Shown here: positions 14,227 through 21,460 of the stretch, in pieces | How positions within the stretch are numbered: position 1 is the first letter of the stretch | How the letters are laid out: every line of letters begins with the position of its first letter | Origin: a virus | Strand: one strand, 5' to 3' | DNA: 23,065 bases | IMG/VR virus record: IMGVR_UViG_3300032213_000589 | Location: 1-23,065 of that record | The notes under the pieces: model-generated | The model's database searches: none | What the model was told of the DNA's origin: nothing | What the model saw: only the letters and a program-made list of their open reading frames with translations | Made by a program: the position numbers and the translations under genes

Positions 14227-14495
14227 ACGCTAATGAACTCCTACAAAGTGCAAGCGACACCATTACTGTCCGTAACCATACTCACGGCGATATTAAAGAC
14301 AATATGCGCCGAACAGGGATGCTCTTATCTGCGTATCTCGAAATACCAATCCACGATTATCAAGTCGCAATCATCATGCAGCTGGTCAAAATTAGCAGAA
14401 CTCAAGAATCCCCATACCTGCCTGACCATTGGACAGATTTGCTTGGTTACGGAGCGATTGCCGGAGAGCTCGCGCTTAGAGAGGAGCTTGACTAA
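14223..14495 (+). CDS. DUF6378-like phage protein
   Basis: 90 aa, helical. The order of an N-terminal helix (ELLQSASDTITVRNHTHGDI), then NMRRTGMLLSAYLE, then VAIIMQLVKISRTQ and the end DHWTDLLGYGAIAGE is that of the DUF6378 family of small phage proteins. Their biochemical role is not established; the layout loosely recalls MazG-like helical proteins. Start by ATGA overlap; the stop shares one base with the next ATG. A same-strand frame at 14233 is a shadow. Confidence 0.7.
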   Translation: MNANELLQSASDTITVRNHTHGDIKDNMRRTGMLLSAYLEIPIHDYQVAIIMQLVKISRTQESPYLPDHWTDLLGYGAIAGELALREELD

Positions 14496-15172
14496 TGTTT
14501 AATTTAGAAGACTATGAGGATGTTGCAACATTAAATCGTTGGTTTATTGAGAACTATCCTATGGGCAGGTCTAACCTTGTCACTGAATTCCATGACCCTG
14601 ATAAAGGTTATGTAAGAGTCAGAGCTGAGATATATCGAGACAGTGCTGACGTTGTGCCAGCGGTTGCTAATGTCGCATTTGGCGCTAGAGATTTATACAA
14701 CCGCAACATGGCTCGCTATTATGTAGAAGATACTGCGACCAGTGCTCTAGGCAGGGCGATAATCCTGCTTAAAGGCTCAACTAAGACAGCTACACGCGAA
14801 AGCATGGAAGAAGTCGTAAAGACTCAATCCATCGTGGCAGAGACTAAAGCTAAGATGGCGCAGACTTCGAAAGAGTATGTGCCGGTACAGAAAGAAGATG
14901 ACCCGTGGACAGTGCGCACGACAGAGCCAGTAGCGACTATGGAGCAAGCTGTAGAGACGGTGAAATCAGTACTTGGCGGCACAACGGAGAAGGATATTCA
15001 GAGATGTGCTCATGGCGATATGATTTGGAAAACTGGTACTACGAAAGCTGGTAAGCCGTGGGGACACTGGCGCTGCATAGGTAAGATACTTGGCGAAGCT
15101 GAGCGATGCGAACCAATTTGGTACGAAATTAAATCAGATGGTACGTGGGGCAAGCGGGTCGAACGTGGCTAA
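14495..15172 (+). CDS. Candidate single-strand annealing / DNA-binding protein with C-terminal zinc-binding domain
   Basis: 225 aa. The N-terminal domain (about 1-110) with GYVRVRAEIYRD, then ARYYVEDTATSALGRAI, resembles ERF/Sak-type recombination mediators, where EDTATSALGRAL is a hallmark. A charged linker (about 110-165) follows. The C-terminal part has Cys171, Cys193 and Cys206 in CAHGDMIWKTG, WRCIG and ERCEPIW, the layout of a short zinc domain seen at the end of many actinophage DNA-binding proteins. It would anneal strands for recombination-driven replication along with the nucleases downstream. The family is recognised by motif only. Confidence 0.55.
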   Translation: MFNLEDYEDVATLNRWFIENYPMGRSNLVTEFHDPDKGYVRVRAEIYRDSADVVPAVANVAFGARDLYNRNMARYYVEDTATSALGRAIILLKGSTKTATRESMEEVVKTQSIVAETKAKMAQTSKEYVPVQKEDDPWTVRTTEPVATMEQAVETVKSVLGGTTEKDIQRCAHGDMIWKTGTTKAGKPWGHWRCIGKILGEAERCEPIWYEIKSDGTWGKRVERG

Positions 15173-15545
15173 TCTTTCAGACTTTGATTTGGATTACACA
15201 TTTGGCGCAGCTGGTGAGTCTTTAGTGAATGAATTACTTACTCAAGGCAAGACAGTCGAAGTCAAGCGAGACCGTAGATGGTGGAGCACTGGCAATATCT
15301 ACATAGAAACAGGATGCTGGTACAACACTTCTTGCTCATGGGAAGAATCTGGTCTTAGTGTTACTAAAGCTGATTACTGGGCATTTGTATTAGAGTCCGG
15401 TGTTATCTTTGTACCTACTAATCACGTTAAGTACGCAGTTCGATTAGCTGGTAAAGCAATCACATGCAATATAGAGCCTAACTTTAGTAAAGGTTATCTC
15501 ATTACTGCAGAGGATTTGCTTTTAGCTATGAAGGAGCTTGACTAA
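15165..15545 (+). CDS. PD-(D/E)xK-like nuclease, candidate 1
   Basis: 126 aa from GTG 15165, which overlaps the upstream stop by eight bases. The frame is open back to a TTG at 15090, but that would overlap the zinc domain by 83 bases. FGAAGESLVNELL carries a conserved Glu (about 18), followed by TVEVKRDRRWW with the E-x-K pair at 32 and 34, and a strand GNIYIE. ADYWAFVLESGVIFVPT then fits the closing strands of a restriction-like fold. The first acidic residue of a classical PD motif is not clear. A junction resolvase or exonuclease role with the annealing protein is plausible. Confidence 0.55.
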   Translation: MANLSDFDLDYTFGAAGESLVNELLTQGKTVEVKRDRRWWSTGNIYIETGCWYNTSCSWEESGLSVTKADYWAFVLESGVIFVPTNHVKYAVRLAGKAITCNIEPNFSKGYLITAEDLLLAMKELD

Positions 15546-15775
15546 TGGGGCATGTAGAGTTTCTCAATCAAGATAACGAATGGGAGCGATTCCCTAGCGA
15601 AGAAGAAGAAGCTAACTTGCGAGCTAACGCCGAAGCACTAGAGGAATTGGGCTATAAGCTCATCTGCCAAATGTGCAACGCAGTGCCAACATACAGACAG
15701 ATTAAAGACCGTTGGTTACTAAAAGAATGGACATGCCAGTCATGTCATACAGTTAATTCCGCTGGTAAGGCATGA
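15545..15775 (+). CDS. Zinc-ribbon hypothetical protein
   Basis: 76 aa. The N-terminal half is acidic (SEEEEANLRANAEALEELG). The C-terminal half has CQMC and CQSC pairs separated by about 22 residues, a treble-clef or ribbon type zinc site. Starts in the stop of the nuclease (TAATG). Function unknown; the operon context suggests nucleic-acid or protein binding during replication. Confidence 0.65.
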   Translation: MGHVEFLNQDNEWERFPSEEEEANLRANAEALEELGYKLICQMCNAVPTYRQIKDRWLLKEWTCQSCHTVNSAGKA

Positions 15776-15783
15776 CCTAATCC

Positions 15784-16221
15784 ATGTCTCGTCATCGGAA
15801 AGACCGCGGGCTGCGGACGGAGCGTGTCTTAGCTGAGTACTTTAGAGTGCAAGGTTGGCACGGCGCAGCGGTAGGTCGAGGCGCGGGTAAAGATATTGTG
15901 AATATTCCAATAGACGTAGAAATCAAGGGACGTAGTGATTTCAGCCCGCTTGCATGGCTCCGTCAGAGTAAGAAACGCGGCGCGTTAAGCGGAGAACCGA
16001 GTTTCGTAATTTGCAGAATGAACGGGCAAGGTGAAACACCAGAGGATTATCTCGCCTTTACAGATGTGAAGACTTTGACGGAGCTATTGCTTAAAGCCGG
16101 TTACGGTGATTTACAAACAAAGTCGGTACAATTAGAACCTGCGTATTGTCATTGTGGCAATACCATTATGAAAGGTTCGAAGTGTCCGATATGCGAGAAG
16201 CTCGATAATGCCAGTATATGA
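15784..16221 (+). CDS. PD-(D/E)xK-like nuclease, candidate 2 (resolvase-like), with zinc tail
   Basis: 145 aa. The order RGLRTERVLAEYFR, AVGRGAGKDIVNIP, then DVEIKGRSDFSP is a good match to restriction-fold nucleases: Asp37 in GKDI, and Glu46-x-Lys48 in VEIK. LAWLRQSKKRG and PSFVICRMNG follow. The end (CHCGNTIMKGSKCPICEK) has four Cys of a zinc ribbon. Such proteins in actinophages are often called Holliday junction resolvases or putative PDDEXK endonucleases. No ribosome site is evident, and it starts eight bases after the previous stop, so leaderless or re-initiated translation is possible. It overlaps the next gene by 14 bases. Confidence 0.65.
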   Translation: MSRHRKDRGLRTERVLAEYFRVQGWHGAAVGRGAGKDIVNIPIDVEIKGRSDFSPLAWLRQSKKRGALSGEPSFVICRMNGQGETPEDYLAFTDVKTLTELLLKAGYGDLQTKSVQLEPAYCHCGNTIMKGSKCPICEKLDNASI

Positions 16222-16396
16222 ATTCGAGTGTAACTCAGAAAATTGCGAAGCCAATGCTCGTTACGATAAAGAGCTATCTATCGGCGAACCACACGACCTA
16301 GATTGCCCGTTTTGTGGTGAGACTATGAGAAAGGTTTACTCTAGTGTTCCCAGTGTTATCTTCAAAGGCAGTGGATTTTACTCGACAGATAAGTGA
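16208..16396 (+). CDS. FmdB-like zinc ribbon protein
   Basis: 62 aa. MPVYEFECNSENCEA, then DCPFCGETMRKVYSS and the ending IFKGSGFYSTDK are the hallmarks of the FmdB/CxxC-CxxC-SSSS family, small zinc ribbons common in bacteria and also in phages. Cys pairs are at residues 8 and 13 (spaced wider than the usual CxxC) and at 33 and 36. Bacterial members are called regulatory but their mechanism is not well known. Overlaps nuclease candidate 2 by 14 bases. Confidence 0.75.
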   Translation: MPVYEFECNSENCEANARYDKELSIGEPHDLDCPFCGETMRKVYSSVPSVIFKGSGFYSTDK

Positions 16397-16438
16397 TGCA
16401 TTTCACAGTAGTATTCATGTCCGTATTGCCCTAATTAG

Positions 16439-16444
16439 TATAGT
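16439..16444 (+). promoter_or_regulatory. Possible -10 box (TATAGT) for the lysozyme-like gene
   Basis: TATAGT ends seven bases before an in-frame TTG (16452), repeating the spacing of the leaderless boxes before the portal genes. No -35 match is seen, and TTG is unusual for leaderless starts, so this is tentative. Confidence 0.3.
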
Positions 16445-16451
16445 TCGTCTA

Positions 16452-16874
16452 TTGACAGGTACGGTACTCTCATGGCTAGAGCCTTTCAGGGGCTCAGAGC
16501 GAGCCGCTCAGCGGATAGCTCGCTCGGTAGCAATCGTTATTGGGATAGCTCTATCTATGCAGAGCACTGCAGTAGGAGTAGGCGTAATACCTGCTATTCA
16601 AAGCTTAAAAGAATTAGCTGCATATCAGTTACCTATTAAGCAAGAAGCTTGCCATAACGAGATAGTACATAGAGAGAGCTCATGGAGAGCTCATGTACGT
16701 AATGGCTCTCATGTAGGTTACTATCAAGGTAGAAGTAAGTATCTAATCAATAAGCCAGATGATGTTCAATTCTTCTGGTATTGGCATTACGTCAGTAATA
16801 GATATGGTGTTGATGATGAAGTACCTAACTACTGCAATGCACTCAATCATTTAAAACGCAAAGGCTGGCAGTGA
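16452..16874 (+). CDS. Membrane-anchored lysozyme-like / transglycosylase-like protein (start uncertain)
   Basis: 140 aa if it starts at TTG 16452. The frame is open upstream to a GTG at 16344 (176 aa), which would overlap the FmdB-like gene by 53 bases; the first ATG is at 16557. A membrane segment (ARSVAIVIGIALSMQSTAVG) precedes a lysozyme-fold domain: CHNEIVHRESSW with the likely catalytic Glu, HVRNGSHVGYYQGR (the usual G-L-x-Q-like motif) and FFWYWHYVSNRYG. It may degrade cell wall during entry or lysis and complements the M15 endolysin. The stop overlaps the HNH start by four bases (GTGA). Confidence 0.6.
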   Translation: MTGTVLSWLEPFRGSERAAQRIARSVAIVIGIALSMQSTAVGVGVIPAIQSLKELAAYQLPIKQEACHNEIVHRESSWRAHVRNGSHVGYYQGRSKYLINKPDDVQFFWYWHYVSNRYGVDDEVPNYCNALNHLKRKGWQ

Positions 16875-17215
16875 GTAGTAAACGAGGAGACCCTAGACTT
16901 ACACGTGATTACAAAGCGTTTAGGTTGAAGGTGTTAGCACGTGACCAGTGGACATGCCAGTACTGCCAACAGCCAGCTGATACAGTTGACCACGTGATTC
17001 CAATTAGCCTATCGCCTGAGTTGGTAGTAAGTTTCGACAACGCTTTAGCGTGTTGTAAATCGTGCAACAGTGCTAAAGGTTCACGCTCACAAGGCGTTTT
17101 TTTAGAGAAGAAGGCTACCCCCCTGTCTTTTCTTCCCGTATCTCTCCGATGCAGTCCAGACCGATGCCGGACAGTCCTTTTAAGATCAAACCCAGTCCGA
17201 GTCAATGACAGATAA
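16871..17215 (+). CDS. HNH endonuclease next to terminase (zero-frame product)
   Basis: 114 aa from GTG 16871. CQYC (29-32) and CKSC (62-65) bind the structural zinc; VDHVIP has the catalytic Asp40-His41, and FDNALACC the central Asn. HNH proteins next to terL cut concatemers along with terminase in HK97-like phages. After SRSQGVF the zero frame gives an unfamiliar tail (KKATPLSFLPV) and overlaps terL by 11 bases. The -1 frame from T TTT TTA at 17098-17104 gives a tail that matches the HNH remnant at 2-79 and ends at TGA 17206-17208, in a tidy ATGA overlap with terL. The functional full-length protein is probably the shifted 112-aa form. Confidence 0.8.
   Translation: MSSKRGDPRLTRDYKAFRLKVLARDQWTCQYCQQPADTVDHVIPISLSPELVVSFDNALACCKSCNSAKGSRSQGVFLEKKATPLSFLPVSLRCSPDRCRTVLLRSNPVRVNDR
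17098..17208 (+). other. Slippery heptamer T TTT TTA and -1 frame tail of the HNH gene
   Basis: In zero frame the codons are GTT TTT TTA, so T TTT TTA (17098-17104) has the exact X XXY YYZ layout. The -1 frame then reads FFREEGYPPVFSSRISPMQS and ends MPDSPFKIKPSPSQ. The fragment at 2-79 ends with the similar LSP...HEDSPFQSRP. Either ribosomes shift frame here or one T is missing from the assembly (T7 in place of T8). Confidence 0.7.
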
Positions 17216-18650
17216 ACCCAAAAGAGTCCAGCCGCTACGAGGGGCAACCGAACCAAGAGTTCACAGTCCACTTCTCAAAGGTAAATCTAGAGCTGGTGAA
17301 GTTTTAGAGATGATTAAGCGACTCAAGATGGATGAACTTATGCCATACCAAAAGTTCGTCCTCAATCAGATGCTGATGGTCAATAAAAAGAATCAATATC
17401 GGATCAAGACTGCTTTACTGCTCATATCTCGTCAGAATGGCAAGTCTCACTTAGGCAGAGTGCGAATTATCTGGGGCATGTTCTATGGCGGCGAAAAGAA
17501 GCTGATTATCATGTCAGCCAACCGCGCAACCTCATTGATGTTGTTTAGAGAAATCGCTTGGATCATAGAATCAACTCCGGAACTCAAAGCAATGACAAAA
17601 GCAATCCGGTATGCCAATGGTGGCGAACGAATAGAGCTGCTTAATGGCGCAACGCTCGATGTCATCTCGGATAACTCATCATCACCACGCGGAAGAACAG
17701 CAGACTTCTTATGGATCGATGAAATCCGCGAAATCTCAGAAGATGGCTACAAAGCAGCTGTGCCAGTAACCAGAGCGAGAGCAAATGCTCAGACATTTCT
17801 GACAAGCAATGCCGGCGACCATTTCAGCAGCGTACTTAATGGCTTAGTTGAACGCGCTAAAGATTATCCGCCAGAAACCTATGGCTACTATGAGTATTCA
17901 GCACCTCAGTATTGCAAGATTGACATTACAAGCGATTACTTTTGGAAGAGCGCTGTTGCTCCTAGTAATCCTGCACTTGGCTACATAATTACAAAAGAAT
18001 CGATTGAAGAAGCAATAGCGACCAACCCAATCGAGCAGACGAGAACAGAAACGCTATGCCAATGGATTGACTCGTTGCAATCGCCCTGGCCTCATGGAGT
18101 TTTGGAAGAAACGTCAGATAACACACTCGAAATGGCTGTGGGCGCTTATACAGTCTTTGCTTTTGATGTCAGCCCATCAAGGCGCAATGGATCATTGGTC
18201 GCAGGTCAATTATTGCCAGATGGTCGAATTGGCATTGGAATCCTAGAAACCTACAGCTCTCAGATGGCAATTGATGAACTTAAAATGGCAGCCAGCATTA
18301 AAGCCTGGTGTGATATCTATAAACCGCGATTAGTCTGCTTTGACAAATATGCGACTCAGACAATTGCAGATCGTTTAACTCAGGCAGGTGTAATGTGTGA
18401 AGATGTCTCCGGTCAGCAGTTCTACAAAGCCTGTGGTGACTTATTAGAAGGCTTGGTAAATCATCGAGTGGTTCACAATGGACAGGCAGAGTTAATCCAG
18501 CAGATGAATAACTGTGCAGCTAAGGTCAATGACTCAGCCTGGAGAATTATCAAGAGAAAATCCGCTGGTGACATATCAGCACCTATCGGCTTGGCAATGG
18601 TTGTCAGCAAGTTGATGCTTCCTGCTCCAAAGCCTCAAATTATTGCCTAG
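17205..18650 (+). CDS. terL: Terminase large subunit, copy B
   Basis: 481 aa, colinear with copy A. Walker A-like SRQNGKS at residues 75-81, Walker B FLWIDE at 168-173 (classical, unlike copy A), and SNAGD as coupling motif. The nuclease domain has AFDVSPSRRNGS, CFDKYATQT and SAGDISAPIGLAM with the matching Asp residues. The N-terminal signature (GATEPRVHSPLLKGKSR) differs from copy A by a few residues, while the segment at about 235-310 is more diverged. The differences are spread along the gene, so it is not a recent duplicate. Start overlaps the shifted HNH frame by ATGA. Confidence 0.95.
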   Translation: MTDKPKRVQPLRGATEPRVHSPLLKGKSRAGEVLEMIKRLKMDELMPYQKFVLNQMLMVNKKNQYRIKTALLLISRQNGKSHLGRVRIIWGMFYGGEKKLIIMSANRATSLMLFREIAWIIESTPELKAMTKAIRYANGGERIELLNGATLDVISDNSSSPRGRTADFLWIDEIREISEDGYKAAVPVTRARANAQTFLTSNAGDHFSSVLNGLVERAKDYPPETYGYYEYSAPQYCKIDITSDYFWKSAVAPSNPALGYIITKESIEEAIATNPIEQTRTETLCQWIDSLQSPWPHGVLEETSDNTLEMAVGAYTVFAFDVSPSRRNGSLVAGQLLPDGRIGIGILETYSSQMAIDELKMAASIKAWCDIYKPRLVCFDKYATQTIADRLTQAGVMCEDVSGQQFYKACGDLLEGLVNHRVVHNGQAELIQQMNNCAAKVNDSAWRIIKRKSAGDISAPIGLAMVVSKLMLPAPKPQIIA

Positions 18651-18666
18651 ACACAAACACCGTAAA

Positions 18667-18697
18667 TTGTCAAGAATTAGACAAAGTATGGTAAGAT
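18667..18697 (+). promoter_or_regulatory. Promoter for a leaderless portal transcript, copy B
   Basis: TTGTCA (18667-18672, five matches to the -35 consensus) and TAAGAT (18692-18697) are separated by 19 bases. TAAGAT ends six bases before the portal ATG at 18704, so the transcript would start at or beside the ATG. No Shine-Dalgarno sequence precedes it. The 53-base gap between terL and portal is otherwise empty. Confidence 0.6.
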
Positions 18698-18703
18698 GTC
18701 TAT

Positions 18704-19825
18704 ATGGGTCGCTTACTGCAAACATTCGGACTACAAACTAAACCTTTACTCGAAGCACAGTCAGCACCCCAAGTCTTAGGTGAGTATTCACCGTATGCAA
18801 TGCCGTTTCAATATGCCTATATTGGTAGAAACGAAGCACTCTCCGTACCAGCATTGCAAAGATGCCGTAACCTTTTAGCGGGAACTATTGGAGCAATTCC
18901 TTTAGAACTTTACAAGAAATCTACCGGAGAAGAATTAGGCAAGCCAGTCTGGTTAGAACAGCCTTCATATTCACAACCACGATCAGTAACTATTGCTTAT
19001 ACAGTAGATTCACTATTGTTTTATGGTCAAGCATTTTGGAAAGTTATCGAAGTTTATTCAGAAGATGGTCGTCCGGCACGATTTGAGTGGATTGCAAACA
19101 GTCGCGTAACTGCAACACTTGATTCGACAAATACTTATGTACGTTCTTATGCAGTAGATGGCACAACATTGCCAATGGATGGATTAGGTTCGCTTATTAC
19201 ATTCCAGTCACTGAATGACGGAATTCTCAATACCGGAACAGCAACAATTCGTGCAGCAGTAGATGTTCAGAAAGCTGCTGCTATTGCAGCATCAACTCCA
19301 ATGGCTACTGGCTACATCAAGAACAACGGCGCAGACCTTGATCCGAAAGAAGTGCAAGGATTACTAGCTGCATGGAAAACTGCACGCAACAATCGTGCAA
19401 CCGCTTACCTTACATCGACTTTGGAATATAACCCAGTTTCATTCTCGCCAAAAGAGATGATGTATAACGAAGCAATCCAAAACCTTGCTACTGAGATTGC
19501 TCGCCTTTGCAACGTACCGGCAATTTATGTGTCGGCTGATCAGAACTCCAGTTATACGTATCAAAACGTGAATGACGAAAGAAAACAATTTCTCACACTA
19601 AGTTTGCAGCCATTCGTATCGGCTATCGAAGATCGTTTATCTATGGATGACATTACTGCTCGCGGAAATGAAGTTCGTTTTGACATCGACAAAAATTATC
19701 TACGCACAGACCCATTGCAAGAACTTGCAGTAATCGAAAAATTGTTAGCCCTTAATCTTGTAACTCAAGAACAGGCTATGGCAATGACTGACCTCACACC
19801 TAATGGAAGCAACGGTATGGCATGA
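18704..19825 (+). CDS. Portal protein, copy B
   Basis: 373 aa, colinear with copy A: ALSVPALQRCRNLLAGTIGA, IPLELYK, EDGRPARFEWIANSRV, GYIKNNGADLDPKEVQGLL and DERKQFLTLSLQPF are all shared in form. The first 25 residues are the most changed (MGRLLQTFGLQTK compared with MALFSRKK). Both end with a TDLTPNGS motif or close to it. The start lies right after a promoter and lacks a ribosome site. The capsid gene starts by ATGA overlap, whereas copy A has a direct TAA-ATG junction. Confidence 0.93.
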   Translation: MGRLLQTFGLQTKPLLEAQSAPQVLGEYSPYAMPFQYAYIGRNEALSVPALQRCRNLLAGTIGAIPLELYKKSTGEELGKPVWLEQPSYSQPRSVTIAYTVDSLLFYGQAFWKVIEVYSEDGRPARFEWIANSRVTATLDSTNTYVRSYAVDGTTLPMDGLGSLITFQSLNDGILNTGTATIRAAVDVQKAAAIAASTPMATGYIKNNGADLDPKEVQGLLAAWKTARNNRATAYLTSTLEYNPVSFSPKEMMYNEAIQNLATEIARLCNVPAIYVSADQNSSYTYQNVNDERKQFLTLSLQPFVSAIEDRLSMDDITARGNEVRFDIDKNYLRTDPLQELAVIEKLLALNLVTQEQAMAMTDLTPNGSNGMA

Positions 19826-21390
19826 CACAAATCGTAACCCTTACGGCTGAACTCACAGCGGATGCGGCTAGCCGCACCATCTCTGGCAAAATTGTGCCAT
19901 TAAATGTAGAAGCAGGTTCAACCAATTACGGCAAGGTAATCTTCGAGTCTGGATCAATCGAGATTCCAGAACCTAAGTCAATCAAACTTTTAAGCCAGCA
20001 TGATATTAAGAAGCCTTTAGGCAAAGCAGTTAGTTTCTCAGAATCAGAGAACTCAATCGATGCTGTGTTCTCAATTAGCCGTTCACAACGCGGCACAGAA
20101 GCTCTTATCCTTGCAGAAGAAGGATTGCAATCAGGGCTGAGTATTGGCGCAGAAGTTCTCAAGTCAAAGATTAAGGATGGCGTGACTTACGTATCCGCCG
20201 CTCGCTTAGTCGAAGTCAGTTTAGTAACAGAGCCAGCATTTAAGTCTGCTCAAGTTACTGATATAGCAGCTGAAGAAGCCGAAAAGGTAGAAGAAGCTGT
20301 AACCGAAACCCAACCAAAAGAAAGCGAGACAGTAGTGGAAGAAACCACAGCAGTCGAAGCAACACCATCAGTAGAAGCTGCGGCTGTCGAGGCTGCTCGT
20401 CCTACTGTTACAGCAATGGCTTACACAAAGCCACGCATTGAAATCACAGCTGCTAAATACGCAGAAAACACAATCCGCGCAGCACTAGGAGACGAGACAG
20501 CTCGTCAATACCTACGCGCAGCAGATGACACATCAGACAACGCGGCTTTTGTACCAACACGCCAGTTGTCTGAAATCATCAACCCACTCGGAACAACAAT
20601 CCGTCCGTCAATCGAAGCAATCTCTCGCGGAGTATTGCCAGATGCAGGTATGACATTCGAGATTCCAAAAATCTCACAAATGCCAACAGTTGCAGAAACA
20701 GCAGAAAACGCAGCATTCTCAGACACAGATCAGAACTCATCATTCTTGTCAGTAGATGTGAAGAAGTACGCTGGACAACAGACATTTTCTGTCGAGCTCT
20801 TGGATCGCACTTCGCCTGCGTTCTTTGACGAGTTGGTTCGTAACATGGCCGCAGCTTACGCTAAGGCAACAGATGCAGCAGTTCACGCAGCAATCGTGTC
20901 AGGTGCAACACTCGATGGAACAACTGTTGCGACATATCCAACAGCAACAGAATTACTAGGAATTATTGCTCGCGGCGCTGCTTCCGTTTACAGCGCAACA
21001 GCAGGACTTCCAAACCCATTTGCTCGCAACCTCATTGCTAACACTTCACAATGGTCAAACTTGATGTCACTTAATGACACAGGTCGCCCAATTTACAACG
21101 AAGTAACAAACCCAATGAACCAACCAGGTGTATCAACACCAACAGCTCTTCGCGGTCGCGTTGCAGGACTCGATCTCTATGTGACTGCAAACGTTGCAAC
21201 AGCAAACAACACAGACAAAGATGGATCACTTCTTATTGTGAACCCAGATGCTTACACATGGTATGAGTCACCAACATACCGCCTTCGTGCAGAATCAACA
21301 GCAGCAGGTCAAGTAACTATCGGTTACTACGGCTTTGGAGCAATCGCTACAAAGGTCGGCGCTGGCGCATTCAAGAACAACAAGGCATAA
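19822..21390 (+). CDS. Prohead protease-major capsid fusion protein, copy B
   Basis: 522 aa. The protease part has LLSQHD with His60, GLSIGAE with Ser107 and EVSLVTEP; the linker (about 150-200) is Glu/Thr/Val-rich; the capsid part starts near residue 200 and ends IGYYGFGAIATKVGAG. The linker diverges from copy A except for the 13-residue VEAAAVEAARPTV (184-196), which is identical. In the capsid body, ALGDETARQYLRAADD matches AMGDETARRTVLAADD of copy A. The codon use is strongly biased toward ACA, GCA and CGT-type codons, as expected for the most expressed virion gene. Confidence 0.93.
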   Translation: MTQIVTLTAELTADAASRTISGKIVPLNVEAGSTNYGKVIFESGSIEIPEPKSIKLLSQHDIKKPLGKAVSFSESENSIDAVFSISRSQRGTEALILAEEGLQSGLSIGAEVLKSKIKDGVTYVSAARLVEVSLVTEPAFKSAQVTDIAAEEAEKVEEAVTETQPKESETVVEETTAVEATPSVEAAAVEAARPTVTAMAYTKPRIEITAAKYAENTIRAALGDETARQYLRAADDTSDNAAFVPTRQLSEIINPLGTTIRPSIEAISRGVLPDAGMTFEIPKISQMPTVAETAENAAFSDTDQNSSFLSVDVKKYAGQQTFSVELLDRTSPAFFDELVRNMAAAYAKATDAAVHAAIVSGATLDGTTVATYPTATELLGIIARGAASVYSATAGLPNPFARNLIANTSQWSNLMSLNDTGRPIYNEVTNPMNQPGVSTPTALRGRVAGLDLYVTANVATANNTDKDGSLLIVNPDAYTWYESPTYRLRAESTAAGQVTIGYYGFGAIATKVGAGAFKNNKA

Positions 21391-21397
21391 GTAACAC

Positions 21398-21448
21398 CCT
21401 AAGTCGCTTGCAGGGGGTCGCAGCCCTTGACCCCCTGCAAGTCTTTAG
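21398..21448 (+). other. Conserved covarying RNA hairpin between capsid and connector genes, copy B
   Basis: A perfect 13-bp stem (21407-21419 with 21429-21441) closes a nine-base loop GCAGCCCTT. The flanks ACCCTAAGTCG and TCTTTAGAAAGGATA are identical to copy A. Within the stem three adjacent pairs differ from copy A (AGT/ACT there, GCA/TGC here) with pairing kept. No T tract follows. The loop CCTT may pair with AAGG of the next ribosome site (21450-21453). Confidence 0.75.
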
Positions 21449-21460
21449 AAAGGATATGGA

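Noticed and set aside
15090-15164. Upstream extension of nuclease candidate 1
   Set aside because: TTG start within the zinc domain of the previous gene with no ribosome site; GTG 15165 gives the short overlap usual in this genome.
16511-16560. tRNA-like stretch (GGATAGCTCGCTCGGTAGC)
   Set aside because: It recalls a D-arm, but there is no T-arm consensus, no matching acceptor stem and it lies in a coding frame.
16470-16640. Alternative-frame ATG frame of about 55 codons in the lysozyme-like gene
   Set aside because: Composition is Ser/Arg/Cys-rich with no motif, and the overlapping frame has a membrane span and lysozyme-like motifs.
84-17204. Circular genome with terminal redundancy read twice
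   Set aside because: The two terminase-to-chaperone regions differ throughout at nucleotide and protein level, so they are not the same molecule repeated.
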